Of a stretch of DNA of 60,000 bases, positions 59,714-60,000 are shown one piece after another (position 1 is the first letter of the stretch; each line of letters starts with the position of its first letter). Made by a program: the position numbers and the translations under genes. The stretch covers positions 22,825,547 to 22,885,546 of the forward strand of contig NC_087067.1 of NCBI RefSeq assembly GCF_963678635.1. The letters are read 5' to 3'. The notes under the pieces are model-generated. The model made no database searches. It was not told the DNA's origin and saw only the letters and a list, made by a program, of their open reading frames with translations. This DNA comes from Symsagittifera roscoffensis. Lineage: Eukaryota > Xenacoelomorpha > Acoela > Convolutidae.

Positions 59714-60000
59714 GTGAGTAAATCTGACGCATTTTCTAATGCATTGCAATAGATGAGATCTGCCTTGATGGCCTGTTCTTTCAATTTGAACCGTCATTAC
59801 ACTCGCGAGCTTGCAAGCGTTAGTGTATTAGTACGAACCTTCTTTTTTTCCAACCTAACTCGCAAATAAAAGTGTTCATCAAAATTCACTTATTTGGCGG
59901 CACTTTTGCTATTATCACGATCTGTTGCATTGGAAATTTCATAGCATCTGTCCTCTGCTGTATTTGTGGCTAGTGATTGTGATTTATTGAGCGTCCGTAG
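59714..60000 (+). other. Start of BET intron 2, to the window end
   Basis: Begins GTGAGT. Up to 59856 it matches copy 1; after that it is unique. No further exon with both splice sites and a bromodomain reading is visible before the edge. Confidence 0.5.

Larger units (their letters stand above)
57298..59856 (+). repeat. 2,557-bp tandem duplication, copy 2 (BET gene 5' end)
   Basis: This is the distal copy, ending near 59856 at CCAACCT; sequence then becomes unique. It sits directly upstream of whatever follows the window, so it is the copy most likely joined to the rest of the gene. Differences from copy 1 concentrate in 54960-55390 and 55809-56817 equivalents. Confidence 0.9.

Overview
This window is AT-rich eukaryotic DNA, almost certainly from an animal. 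The evidence is two copies of a spliced exon encoding the start of a BET-family bromodomain with GT-AG splice sites, a zinc-finger remnant of the kind carried by animal transposons, and tens of kilobases of satellite DNA. There are no operons, ribosome binding sites, rRNA, tRNA or CRISPR arrays. I cannot name the species; an invertebrate is likely.

Region 1 (1-38056 and 40899-44916) is a degenerate tandem satellite. The monomer is about 20 bp (consensus close to TATAACTAATGATCCCTATG), always in the same orientation, about 34 kb or some 1,700 monomers in total. It is organised into several higher-order duplications (about 4.44, 3.63, 1.22 and 1.29 kb). Four copies of a 1.4-2.1 kb non-satellite block ride inside it (2785-4895, 7150-8793, 12325-14455, 16768-18180). 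Each carries a decayed minus-strand gene of transposon- or virus-like character. Two copies of a roughly 230 bp second remnant also occur (about 22275 and 25900).

Region 2 (38056-40898 and 44916-51870) is a mosaic of small, mostly broken genes. One cassette (ATTGG-box array, TATA box, short ORF) is present in three states. A second ORF is interrupted by three in-frame TGA codons. A minus-strand gene of about 193-200 codons is tandemly duplicated and has a CArG/AP-1/TATA-like upstream region. A CCAAT-box minisatellite and a zinc-finger remnant follow. The mixture fits decayed large DNA transposons or integrated viruses, but I could assign no family except, weakly, the zinc finger.

Region 3 (51871-54500) is a 1,306 bp tandem duplication without recognisable genes. 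It contains short palindromic TATCTTAATA repeats and a poly-C/poly-G hairpin.

Region 4 (54741-59856) is a 2,557 bp tandem duplication of the 5' end of a BET-like bromodomain gene: promoter, uORF, short exon 1, about 746 bp intron and 304 bp exon 2. The rest of the gene lies beyond the right edge. Exon phases agree between exons 1 and 2. Exon 2 and an upstream 417 bp tract are identical in the two copies although the DNA between them has diverged. The bromodomain lacks two of the three WPF-shelf residues.
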